The notes under the pieces were generated by a model. That model worked only from the letters and a program-made list of their open reading frames with translations. It had not been told where the DNA came from and searched no databases. Positions 1 to 7,690 of a stretch of 16,636 nt of DNA are shown here, piece after piece; position 1 is the stretch's first letter, and every line of letters begins with the position of its first letter. The stretch covers positions 1 through 16,636 of the forward strand of contig DATJQN010000348.1 of the NCBI GenBank assembly GCA_035505775.1, read 5' to 3'. The DNA comes from JAJXZP01 sp035505775. GTDB taxonomy: Bacteria > Spirochaetota > Spirochaetia > Treponematales > Rectinemataceae. The position numbers and the translations under genes are program-made.

Positions 1-146
1 GGATTTGATACTCCAGATTCCGCGCCGGACCACAAGCGTCTTCGACTCGGGCGCCGCTCCCGGGCGCCGATCGACGCATGTCCATACTGAAGCTGAGCTT
101 TCCACTTCCATGGATATGAGCCATACTGATCGGGGGGTCGAAGCCG

Positions 147-1007
147 ATGTGCAGATTGCTTGCTTATGTTCACTCCGGGTCCATGTTGTCGATGCGGGAA
201 ACGCTGGGCGACTCTGTACTCGATGAGTTCATGCAGCTGGCTGATGTCCATCGGGATGGCTGGGGAATCGTGAGAACAAGCTCGAATTCTCTGTCATGCT
301 ACATTTCCACTAGATCGGCGCTCGGCGATGCGGCGACGTTCAGGGCCCTGACGGCTCAGCCGATCGGTTCGGCCATCGTGCATGAGCGCTGGGCCAGTCC
401 CGGCATCGGTCTCCTGCTCGACAATCAGCAACCCTTTGTCTCCAACGGGGTGGCCTTCGCGCATAACGGGACAATCGGCAACGATGGGGCGAACATCGTC
501 CACAGGCCGAGCTCCTATCGCGAGTCCCTCGGTCTTGGCCACTCGACGACGATGTCGGATTCCAGGCTCTACGCCGACCTGTTCTTTCTCCGGCTCGCCG
601 ATGTGCAGCACAGCGGTCAAACCCGGGGCAGTCCTCCGAGAGCCGAGGACGTGCGGCGGGCGCTGGCCTCGACCATTGCCCAACTCCGCCAGGATTATCC
701 TGACGCCAGTTTCAACACCGTGATCGAAACCGCCGATTTCACCTTCGCCGCACGGGCTCATGCGGAAGAACCCACCTGCAGCGAGCGTCTGCGCCGCAGG
801 TACGAGGAGGTGGGATGGGCCCATCGCATCGGCGACTATCATGAGCTTGCGTACAAGACCTTCTCTGCCGCCGATGGATCCACGACCAGCGTCGTCTCGT
901 CCTCGGGCTACTCCGAGAGCGATCCCTGGCCCAAGCTCGCGAACAATACTCTCCTTGCGATTTCGCACCTGGATGCCAAGGCCCGGGCGTATCCCCTGAC
1001 AGACTAG
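147..1007 (+). CDS. Class II glutamine amidotransferase domain protein (YafJ/EgtC-like)
   Basis: The 286-residue protein begins Met-Cys-Arg-Leu-Leu. Once Met is removed, Cys2 would be the N-terminal nucleophile of an Ntn-type glutaminase, and this requirement fixes the start at this ATG. Other class II features follow: HRDGWGI (35-41), HERWAS (79-84), the HNG triplet (106-108) and SDSRLYADL (137-145). Family members release ammonia from glutamine or hydrolyse gamma-glutamyl bonds. No synthetase domain is fused, so the acceptor substrate is unknown. A run of six G (132-137) about 9 bases before the ATG is a poor but possible ribosome site. The gene converges on the glutamate-type ABC transporter operon, which hints at glutamine/glutamate or gamma-glutamyl metabolism but proves nothing. 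The fold family is secure; the exact role is not. Confidence 0.88.
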   Translation: MCRLLAYVHSGSMLSMRETLGDSVLDEFMQLADVHRDGWGIVRTSSNSLSCYISTRSALGDAATFRALTAQPIGSAIVHERWASPGIGLLLDNQQPFVSNGVAFAHNGTIGNDGANIVHRPSSYRESLGLGHSTTMSDSRLYADLFFLRLADVQHSGQTRGSPPRAEDVRRALASTIAQLRQDYPDASFNTVIETADFTFAARAHAEEPTCSERLRRRYEEVGWAHRIGDYHELAYKTFSAADGSTTSVVSSSGYSESDPWPKLANNTLLAISHLDAKARAYPLTD

Positions 1008-1038
1008 GATCGCGGCAGCGGGGGGCAGTCGCTCCGCA

Positions 1039-1073
1039 CGGATCTTCCAGGCGCGCCCACGGTGTGCGATCCG
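1039..1073 (+). other. Bulged hairpin after the amidotransferase gene
   Basis: CGGATC (1039-1044) pairs with GATCCG (1068-1073). Inside it GCGCGCC (1051-1057) pairs with GGTGTGC (1061-1067) using two G-U pairs around a CAC loop, leaving bases 1045-1050 as a bulge. The G-U pairs are valid only in plus-strand RNA, that is, downstream of the amidotransferase stop. There is no T run, so it is not a standard intrinsic terminator. It may be a 3' end structure or chance. Confidence 0.25.
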
Positions 1074-1092
1074 CGTCCTCGAGGGACCCCGA

Positions 1093-1824
1093 TCAGAGAA
1101 TATGCGCGAGGAATTTGACGGTCCGGTCGTTCTGTGCGGCGGTGAAAAACTGTTCCGGAGTTCCCTCTTCGATGATCTCACCCTGGTCCATGAAGACGAC
1201 CCGGTCGGCTGCGGCCCTCGCGAAGCCCATCTCGTGCGTGACCACCATCATGGTCATGCCTCCCTTGGCCAGATCGAGCATGACATCGAGGACTTCCTTG
1301 ACCATTTCCGGGTCGAGAGCCGAGGTCGGCTCGTCGAAGAGCATCACCTTTGGATCCATGGCCAAGGCCCGGGCGATGGCGACCCGCTGCTTCTGTCCGC
1401 CCGAGAGCTGCCCGGGAAGCGCGTCATGCTTTTCCGCAAGGCCGACACGGGCCAGGAGTTCCATGGCCCTTTCCCTGGCCTGGGCTCTCCTGAGCCTCTT
1501 GACCCGCACGGGCGCCAACTCGATGTTCTGCGCCACGGTGAGATGGGGAAACAGGTTGAAGTCCTGGAAAACCATCCCCACCTCTTCGCGTATCCTGCGG
1601 ATGTTGGCGCCGTCGTTCGAGACGTGATCGTCGTCGATCCAGACATCCCCGGAGCTCAGGGCCTCGAGCCGGTTGACGCTACGGAGCAGTGTGCTCTTCC
1701 CCGAGCCGGAAGGGCCGATTATGACGAAGGTCTCCCCGGCCTTGACCGACAGGGACACATTGTTCAACGCTTGCAGGTTCCCGAAGTACTTGCAGGCCTT
1801 CACGATGCGAATTCTATCCGGCAT
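1093..1824 (-). CDS. Polar amino-acid ABC transporter ATPase (GluA/GlnQ type)
   Basis: The 243-residue protein is the cytoplasmic ATPase of the importer encoded upstream in the same operon. All motifs are intact: Walker A GPSGSGKST (37-45), Q-loop Gln87 in VFQDFNLFPH, signature LSGGQ (140-144), Walker B VMLFDE (160-165), D-loop SALD and switch His197 in VTHEMGF. The length and the FNLFPHLTV and TEV-like spacing fit the polar amino-acid (GlnQ/HisP/ArtP) class. The ATG overlaps the 3' end of the preceding permease gene by 11 bases, and AGGAAGG lies about 10 bases upstream, so translation is probably coupled. It is the last gene of the operon and ends 85 bases from the convergent amidotransferase stop. 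The family is certain; glutamate as substrate is inferred from the binding protein and permeases. Confidence 0.95.
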   Translation of the reverse strand: MPDRIRIVKACKYFGNLQALNNVSLSVKAGETFVIIGPSGSGKSTLLRSVNRLEALSSGDVWIDDDHVSNDGANIRRIREEVGMVFQDFNLFPHLTVAQNIELAPVRVKRLRRAQARERAMELLARVGLAEKHDALPGQLSGGQKQRVAIARALAMDPKVMLFDEPTSALDPEMVKEVLDVMLDLAKGGMTMMVVTHEMGFARAAADRVVFMDQGEIIEEGTPEQFFTAAQNDRTVKFLAHIL

Positions 1825-2665
1825 GGCTATTCAACCTTCCTCTGGCATGACCACCCGCGGCCGGGCCCATGCGATCATTGAGCGTCCGGGATGCCTTCGA
1901 CAGCATATAATTGAGCACGCAATAGAGGACTGCGACGATCAAATAGACCGGGACAAGGGAATTGTAGTTGGCGACCAGTATCTTGGCGTTCTGCATGAGC
2001 TCCCCGTAGGTCACTACATAGCCGAAGGTCGTGTCCTTGACCACGACGACGAGCTGGGCGAGCAGGGAGGGGACCACGTAGCGAATGGCCTGCGGGAAGA
2101 CCACATCGAAGAAAACTTGCCAGCTGTTCAGGGCCAGGCTCTCGGCGGCTTCCGTCTGACCACGCGGGACGGCCAGCACACCCGAGCGGTACACTTCCGC
2201 CACTACCGCAGCCGTGTTGAGCCCGATGGGCAAGGTGACCATCCAGTAGGAGCTCATCTTGAACCCAAGGGGCGGCAGGATCAGAAAGCAGAAATAGATA
2301 AGGAGGAGACTCGGGACACCCCGGAAGAACTCGATCAGGACGACGGCCACCCAGCGAATCGGCCCCACCCTTGAGAGACGGCCGGCCATGAAGACGAGGC
2401 CGACAGTCAACGCTATCACCGCTGCCATGCCCGCGGAGGCCAGGGTGCCGAGGAGCCCGGAAAAGAGGAACTTCCACGTGGTCGCCCACCCGAAGAACTT
2501 CCAATAGCGGGACTCAAGCTGTCCGGCACGGTAGAACCGCAACAGGATCACCGCGATCAGACCGAGCAGCGCCAGCAGGGCGATGCTGGTTCCGACGCGG
2601 ATAAGCGCCTTGGTGTGCGAGTCGGGGTTTTCGAAGAGGGCCTCTTCCGCGCTTTTCGTGCTCAC
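1814..2665 (-). CDS. Amino-acid ABC transporter permease (GluD-like)
   Basis: The 283-residue inner-membrane permease starts at a GTG whose GTGA overlaps the TGA of the preceding permease gene, with GAGGG seven bases upstream. A hydrophobic segment at about 23-46 is followed by a periplasmic-looking stretch containing RAGQLESRYW. Further membrane helices and the ATPase-contact EAA loop (EAAESLALNSW, then FPQAIRYVVPSL) come next. The extended N-terminus and the GQL-x(4)-W segment resemble actinobacterial GluD as I remember it, rather than the shorter GlnP or HisM permeases. The C-terminal tail after the last helix is Gly/Arg/His-rich and overlaps the ATPase gene. It should form a heterodimer with the neighbouring 220-residue permease. 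The family is secure; the GluD assignment rests on remembered similarity. Confidence 0.93.
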   Translation of the reverse strand: MSTKSAEEALFENPDSHTKALIRVGTSIALLALLGLIAVILLRFYRAGQLESRYWKFFGWATTWKFLFSGLLGTLASAGMAAVIALTVGLVFMAGRLSRVGPIRWVAVVLIEFFRGVPSLLLIYFCFLILPPLGFKMSSYWMVTLPIGLNTAAVVAEVYRSGVLAVPRGQTEAAESLALNSWQVFFDVVFPQAIRYVVPSLLAQLVVVVKDTTFGYVVTYGELMQNAKILVANYNSLVPVYLIVAVLYCVLNYMLSKASRTLNDRMGPAAGGHARGRLNSHAG

Positions 2666-3324
2666 CGCAGGACCCTCACCTTTCTGTCGAGCGCCGCGCC
2701 GGCCCAGGATATCAACAGGCCGCTTGCCACGTAGAATCCTGCCGTGATGATGAAGGTGAGAATTCCGGAGGCTGTCTCGTTGTTGATCATGTCCACGAGA
2801 CCTGTCAGTTCGCGGTGGGGCACGGGCACCTGCGAGGCGATCGCCGTCGAGAGCATCAGGCCGATCAACAGGGACGTCATCGGTTGGACGACAGCGCGCA
2901 GGGCCTGGGGCAGGACGATGTCGTACATCGTCTTCAACAGGCTCATGCCGAGGCTGTATGAGGCCTCTATCTGTCCGGCATCAACCGTGTTGATGCCGGA
3001 GCGGAGATTGTCGGCTGTGAAGGCGGAGCAGACGAGCATCAGCGCCACGATGACGGAGGGTTCGTAGTCGATCAAGATGTGAAGATCGGGCAGCGCGAAC
3101 ACGATGATGATCAAGAGCGCCACTGTGGGGATGTTGCGGAAGATCTCGACATAGGCGTTGACGAGGAGTTTCAGGGGCCTGATGGGGAGGACGCGCAGGA
3201 CCGTCAGCACGATCCCGAGGAGGACTCCCAATGAATAGGAAATGACCGTCAGTTTCCACGTGACCGCGGCGGAATTGATGAACGCGGGCCCGAAGTCCTT
3301 CAGCAGCCTTGCCAAGTCTCCCAT
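2662..3324 (-). CDS. Amino-acid ABC transporter permease (GluC-like)
   Basis: The 220-residue inner-membrane permease has the HisM/GlnP layout. An N-terminal helix opens with the WKLTVISYSLG segment, EIFRNIPTVALL (about 59-70) corresponds to the conserved FRGTP-type motif, and the EAA loop reads EASYSLGMS before LPQALRAVVQP. The segment ADNLRSGINTV matches the AESLRSGINTV pattern I recall for actinobacterial GluC. After the EAA loop, the usual KNTTIASVIG region reads LSTAIASQVPVPH, so this helix has diverged. The ATG lacks a strong ribosome site. It lies 64 bases after the binding-protein stop, with a perfect hairpin in that gap, which could lower permease expression relative to the binding protein. 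The stop overlaps the next start by four bases. Confidence 0.93.
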   Translation of the reverse strand: MGDLARLLKDFGPAFINSAAVTWKLTVISYSLGVLLGIVLTVLRVLPIRPLKLLVNAYVEIFRNIPTVALLIIIVFALPDLHILIDYEPSVIVALMLVCSAFTADNLRSGINTVDAGQIEASYSLGMSLLKTMYDIVLPQALRAVVQPMTSLLIGLMLSTAIASQVPVPHRELTGLVDMINNETASGILTFIITAGFYVASGLLISWAGAALDRKVRVLR

Positions 3325-3350
3325 ACGCGATCCGCTTCCAGAAGATCTCC

Positions 3351-3379
3351 CCGCGGCCGGCCCCTAGGACCGGCCGCGG
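3351..3379 (-). promoter_or_regulatory. Perfect intercistronic hairpin between binding protein and permease genes
   Basis: CCGCGGCCGG (3351-3360) and CCGGCCGCGG (3370-3379) form a perfect 10-bp all-GC stem with a 9-base loop. It sits just downstream of the binding-protein stop. In minus-strand RNA no U run follows, so it is not a classical terminator. Hairpins in this position of binding-protein-first transporter operons are known to stabilise the upstream mRNA segment or cause partial termination, giving more binding protein than permease. That role here is inference. Confidence 0.65.
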
Positions 3380-3388
3380 CGGACCGTG

Positions 3389-4291
3389 CTACTTTATAGC
3401 CGGGGGATTCGGCACATTCGTGGTGCCGGTGCGACCGCCGATCGCGATCAGCCAGAGCTTGCTCCAGGTGCCATCGGCCTCGATCTTCTTGAGGAAGGCG
3501 TTGATGAACGCCACGCCGTCCGAGCCCTTGGGAACTCCGACACCGTAGGGATCCACGTTTCCGAAGGGAGTGCCCGCAAGCTGGAAGTCGCCCGACGATC
3601 GACTCAGGGTATTGAGCAGGAGCGTGTAGTCCGTGACGTAGGCGTCGATCCGTCCCTGCCTCAGCGCATCGAGGCACTCCTGATCGGTCTGGAATTCGAG
3701 GATCGTGGCCGCCGGAGCGTATTGTTTCAGAGTTGCCACGCCGGTGGATCCCGCCTGGGTGGCGACCTTTTTCCCCGCCAGATCGGTGTAGGCTTTGATG
3801 GCGGAGTTCCCGGCCTTGACCAGTACGCCCGACTGGGAGGTGTAGTAGGGGCCCGCGAAGGAGATCTTCTCGGCCCGGGCCGGCGTGATGGAGTAGGTGG
3901 CGAAGACCATGTCGACCTGGTCGTTGATCAGCACCTGCTCACGGGTCGACGATGTGACCGTGACGAAGGCGAACTTGGACGAATCGCCGAGGATGTAGCG
4001 GGTGATCAGCTGGGCCAGTCCCGCGTCGAATCCGCGGATCTTTCCATCTTTCTCGTTGAGCAAGGAGAAGAGGTTCGAAGTCTGCGTGCCGCCCAGACGG
4101 AGCGTTCCGGCGTTCTTTATCTTCGTCGCCCATGCGCTGGAGGCGATGGTGCCGGCGTCTGCCACCGGGCCGTTGGAAACGAGGGCATCGAAGGCCGCTG
4201 CGTCGATGGCAGTACCGTCCGCGAACAGCGGGGCCGCGGCCAAACCGACGGCGACCATCAAAACGGTCACCATGAATCGGAAAGATTTCAC
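3389..4291 (-). CDS. Glutamate-type substrate-binding protein of ABC importer (GluB-like, SBP family 3)
   Basis: This secreted periplasmic binding protein captures the substrate for the importer. I place the start at the GTG at 4291, not the longer frame opening at 4312. AAGGGAGG lies four bases before the GTG, and translation from there gives a clean signal peptide, MKSFRFMVTVLMVAVGLAAA, with cleavage probably after PLFA. The product is 300 residues. The mature region carries the family 3 pattern: AGTLRLGGTQTS, GFDAGLAQLI, STREQVLINDQVD, TYSITPARAEKISFAGPYY (the SBP3 signature), DLAGKKVATQAGSTG, RQGRIDAYVTDY and DPYGVGVPKGSDG. GGTQT-x(3)-FSLL followed by GFDAGLAQL is characteristic of GluB-type glutamate binders as I recall them. 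It is the first gene of a four-gene operon. The substrate is probably glutamate, though aspartate or glutamine is not excluded. Confidence 0.92.
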   Translation of the reverse strand: MKSFRFMVTVLMVAVGLAAAPLFADGTAIDAAAFDALVSNGPVADAGTIASSAWATKIKNAGTLRLGGTQTSNLFSLLNEKDGKIRGFDAGLAQLITRYILGDSSKFAFVTVTSSTREQVLINDQVDMVFATYSITPARAEKISFAGPYYTSQSGVLVKAGNSAIKAYTDLAGKKVATQAGSTGVATLKQYAPAATILEFQTDQECLDALRQGRIDAYVTDYTLLLNTLSRSSGDFQLAGTPFGNVDPYGVGVPKGSDGVAFINAFLKKIEADGTWSKLWLIAIGGRTGTTNVPNPPAIK

Positions 4292-4333
4292 GTTTCCTCC
4301 CTTCATTCGCACCAGTCACAAAATACGTGCCTA

Positions 4334-4364
4334 TCAGTACTGCACAGCCACGCGGGCACGTCAA
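4334..4364 (-). promoter_or_regulatory. Candidate promoter of the glutamate-transport operon
   Basis: On the minus strand TTGACG (4364-4359) is a good -35 element. The -10 is weak: AGTACT at a 17-base spacer or TACTGA at 19. Transcription would begin about 40 bases before the GTG of the binding-protein gene, leaving room for its Shine-Dalgarno sequence. The rest of 4292-4490 shows only GC-rich palindromes such as CGGCGCGCCG (4411-4420). Confidence 0.3.
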
Positions 4365-4491
4365 GTGTCGGGAACGAATGAGCGGTTCTCACGGCAAGCT
4401 TCCTATTAATCGGCGCGCCGGCTAGCCGCCCCGCCCCGCGCTCAAGGCGCGTGGCGCGGCCTTTGACCATGGGTGGAATGGGCCGGCCAAG

Positions 4492-4517
4492 AAAAAAGCG
4501 CCCCTCGCGGGGCGCTT
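4492..4517 (-). terminator. Intrinsic terminator of groEL
   Basis: On the minus strand AAGCGCCCC (4517-4509) pairs perfectly with GGGGCGCTT (4504-4496) around a GCGA tetraloop of the stable GNRA type. The T run continues to 4492. It begins 27 bases after the groEL stop. This is a textbook Rho-independent terminator and separates groEL from the transport operon downstream on the same strand. Confidence 0.93.
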
Positions 4518-4544
4518 CGGAATGCAGCGGAAACAAGTCTGGAC

Positions 4545-6200
<1,656 letters not shown>

Positions 6201-6333
6201 AGCTTCGTTCTCCCTTTCCATAAAAATGGTGTTTCCCGGTCGGACGAACCTCGAACGCCCTGAGGCGCGCGGGGCCGACTCGTACCCGGAAATGGTTGGC
6301 CTTGAATGGAATCTCGACCAATGGATCGGACGA

Positions 6334-6363
6334 AAGATACAGAAAATGTGCCCGGTGCGGCAA
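6334..6363 (-). promoter_or_regulatory. Candidate groEL promoter
   Basis: On the minus strand TTGCCG (6363-6358) and TATCTT (6339-6334) are separated by 18 bases, a plausible housekeeping-sigma promoter. Transcription would start near 6327, giving a 5' leader of about 125 bases before the groEL ATG. No CIRCE element (TTAGCACTC-N9-GAGTGCTAA) is seen between 6200 and 6420, so HrcA control at this site is unlikely. Confidence 0.45.
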
Positions 6364-6377
6364 TAGCTTGGGGGCGA

Positions 6378-6411
6378 TTGTGCAAAAAAAACGAAGTGAT
6401 TAGAATGCTAA
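6378..6411 (+). promoter_or_regulatory. Candidate marR-like promoter with overlapping palindrome
   Basis: TTGTGC (6378-6383), a 17-base spacer containing an A run, and TAGAAT (6401-6406) form a plausible plus-strand promoter. A near-perfect palindrome TTAGaATgCTAA (6400-6411, 10 of 12 bases symmetric) overlaps the -10. This is a typical place for an autoregulatory MarR-family operator. The -10 also overlaps the proposed ATG of the regulator, so if the promoter is real the true start must lie further downstream. Confidence 0.4.
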
Positions 6412-6893
6412 CTACATTGGACCCCTATACGATCTTCGAGACGGTGCTCCGGCTCCGTCGGCGTGCCCAGGTCGAGAGCCTCAGGCCCTTCGAGATCAGT
6501 CTGCAGCAGTGGCGGCTCATCCAGCTTGCGCGGCGCCGGGGGGCCGTAAGCCCCTCCGAGGCCGCCGAGGAACTCGACTGCGACCGGCCCACCGCCACGG
6601 TGATCGCGCGGAACTGCCTGGATCGGGGCTGGCTCGAGAAGCGGGCCTCCGAGAGCGATGGCCGCTCGCATCGCCTCGGACTTACGGGTGCCGGGGAGGA
6701 ACTGCTCGACGCGATCGAGCGCGGCAGGCCGACCTCGGTCCTCCCCGACCCGCTTGCCACCCTCGATCCGGACGAGCGCCAGGCGCTCGAAGCCTCCCTG
6801 GACAAGGTGGCGCAAGCGCTCAGGCCGCGGCAGGGCGCGGTCCGCCGGAGGCTTCCAGGATCGGAAGGGGGCGGGCCGGGAGGGCGGCATTGA
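6405..6893 (+). CDS. MarR-family winged-helix transcriptional regulator
   Basis: The protein is about 162 residues from this ATG, typical MarR length. An N-terminal helix (YTIFETVLRLRRRAQ) is followed by the helix-turn-helix at about 48-78 (AVSPSEAAEELDCDRPTATVIARNCLDRGWL). The wing carries the diagnostic Asp-Gly-Arg-Ser pattern (SESDGRSHRLGLT, 82-94), and a C-terminal helix after LDPDER completes a dimerisation region. Such proteins repress DNA as dimers and respond to small molecules, often phenolics or antimicrobials. The start is uncertain: no convincing ribosome site precedes the ATG, the frame stays open to 6306, and a -10-like TAGAAT overlaps this ATG, so TTG at 6417 is an alternative. 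It is divergent from groEL and followed after 32 bases by the pseudouridine synthase. Its targets are unknown; the overlapping palindrome suggests autoregulation. Confidence 0.85.
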   Translation: MLTTLDPYTIFETVLRLRRRAQVESLRPFEISLQQWRLIQLARRRGAVSPSEAAEELDCDRPTATVIARNCLDRGWLEKRASESDGRSHRLGLTGAGEELLDAIERGRPTSVLPDPLATLDPDERQALEASLDKVAQALRPRQGAVRRRLPGSEGGGPGGRH

Positions 6894-6919
6894 TGCGCCG
6901 GGCCTCTTGACCCTAGAAT
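6890..6919 (+). promoter_or_regulatory. Candidate leaderless promoter of the pseudouridine synthase gene
   Basis: TTGATG (6890-6895, overlapping the marR-like stop) and TAGAAT (6914-6919) are separated by 18 bases. The -10 ends six bases before the ATG at 6926, so the predicted transcription start falls on or within a base of the start codon. No Shine-Dalgarno sequence precedes the ATG. The nearby TTGACC (6907-6912) is too close to the -10 to act as its -35. Confidence 0.5.
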
Positions 6920-6925
6920 TGCCGG

Positions 6926-7660
6926 ATGCATATCGACATCCCGGTCATCCATTCGGACCCCTTCATCCTCGCCGTGGACAAGAGCGCGGGCTACCTGGCC
7001 ATTCCGGATCGCTACGATCCCGACGCCCCGGTGCTCGCGGAGCGGCTGCGGAAGGACTGGGGCCGGCTCTTCGTCGTGCACAGGATCGATCGGGACACCA
7101 CGGGCCTCCTCCTCTACGCCCGGAGCCCGGAAGCACACCGCGCGATGAGCGAGGCCTTCAGCACCGGGGCGGTGAAGAAAGTGTATCGGGCCCTGGTGCG
7201 GGGCATTCCGGAGTGGACGGAGACCCGCTGCGAGCTCCCCCTGAAAGTGGACGGGGATCGCCTGCACCGGACGGTGGTCGACGGCCACCGCGGCAAGGCC
7301 TGTTCGACGGGCTTCCGGGTCGTCGAGACCTACGCCGCCCGCGGCGCCTTTCCCGGCGCCACCCTGATCGAGGCCCTGCCGGAATCGGGACGCACGCACC
7401 AGATACGAGTGCATCTGTCGGCGCTCGGCTTCCCCTGCCTCTGCGACCCGCTGTACGGCGACGGCAAGCCCTTCCTGCTCTCGTCCTTCAAGAAACGGTG
7501 GAAGGGGGATCCCTTCGAGGAGCGCCCCCTTTTGGCCAGGTCGGCCCTGCACGCTCTGTCTGCGGAGTTCCTCCATCCCGACTCGGGCGAGCCGATGCGT
7601 CTCGAGGCTCCCCTGCCCAAGGATATGCGCGCGGCGATCACCCAGCTCGGCAAGAGCTAG
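6926..7660 (+). CDS. RluA-family pseudouridine synthase
   Basis: The 244-residue protein should convert specific uridines in rRNA or tRNA to pseudouridine. The catalytic motif is HRIDRDTTGLLL (52-63), with Asp55 as the expected nucleophile. Also present are VYRALVRG (87-93), the conserved ESGRTHQIRVHL (153-164), DPLYGD (174-179) and a C-terminal LHALSAEFLHP segment. It lacks an N-terminal S4 RNA-binding domain, so it is the compact RluA/RluC-like form. An insert at about 182-200 (FLLSSFKKRWKGDPFEERP) precedes the conserved RSALHA. I associate this insert with Bacteroidetes and spirochaete members, though that is memory. The target nucleotide cannot be deduced. The ATG has no Shine-Dalgarno sequence and sits six bases after TAGAAT. 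It lies 32 bases after the marR-like gene and converges on the protease-like lipoprotein gene. Confidence 0.92.
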   Translation: MHIDIPVIHSDPFILAVDKSAGYLAIPDRYDPDAPVLAERLRKDWGRLFVVHRIDRDTTGLLLYARSPEAHRAMSEAFSTGAVKKVYRALVRGIPEWTETRCELPLKVDGDRLHRTVVDGHRGKACSTGFRVVETYAARGAFPGATLIEALPESGRTHQIRVHLSALGFPCLCDPLYGDGKPFLLSSFKKRWKGDPFEERPLLARSALHALSAEFLHPDSGEPMRLEAPLPKDMRAAITQLGKS

Positions 7661-7690
7661 CAAGTAATGGCAGCCACAGGAACCCAGCTT

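Noticed and set aside
49..67. GGCGCC inverted repeat as a terminator
   Set aside because: GGCGCC is self-complementary and short, and no T run follows. No upstream gene is identifiable in the window.
5..226. Short open frame at the left edge
   Set aside because: It overlaps the amidotransferase start in another frame, has no recognisable domain and an atypical composition.
2662..3324. Frameshift or truncation of the shorter permease
   Set aside because: At 220 residues it is the normal length for this class, with complete EAA loop and helices.
4411..4420. CGGCGCGCCG palindrome as an operator of the transport operon
   Set aside because: A single short GC palindrome in GC-rich DNA with no second copy near the promoter is compatible with chance.
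6907..6912. TTGACC as -35 of the pseudouridine synthase gene
   Set aside because: It lies one base from TAGAAT and would need a -10 inside the coding sequence. TTGATG at 6890 has the right spacing.
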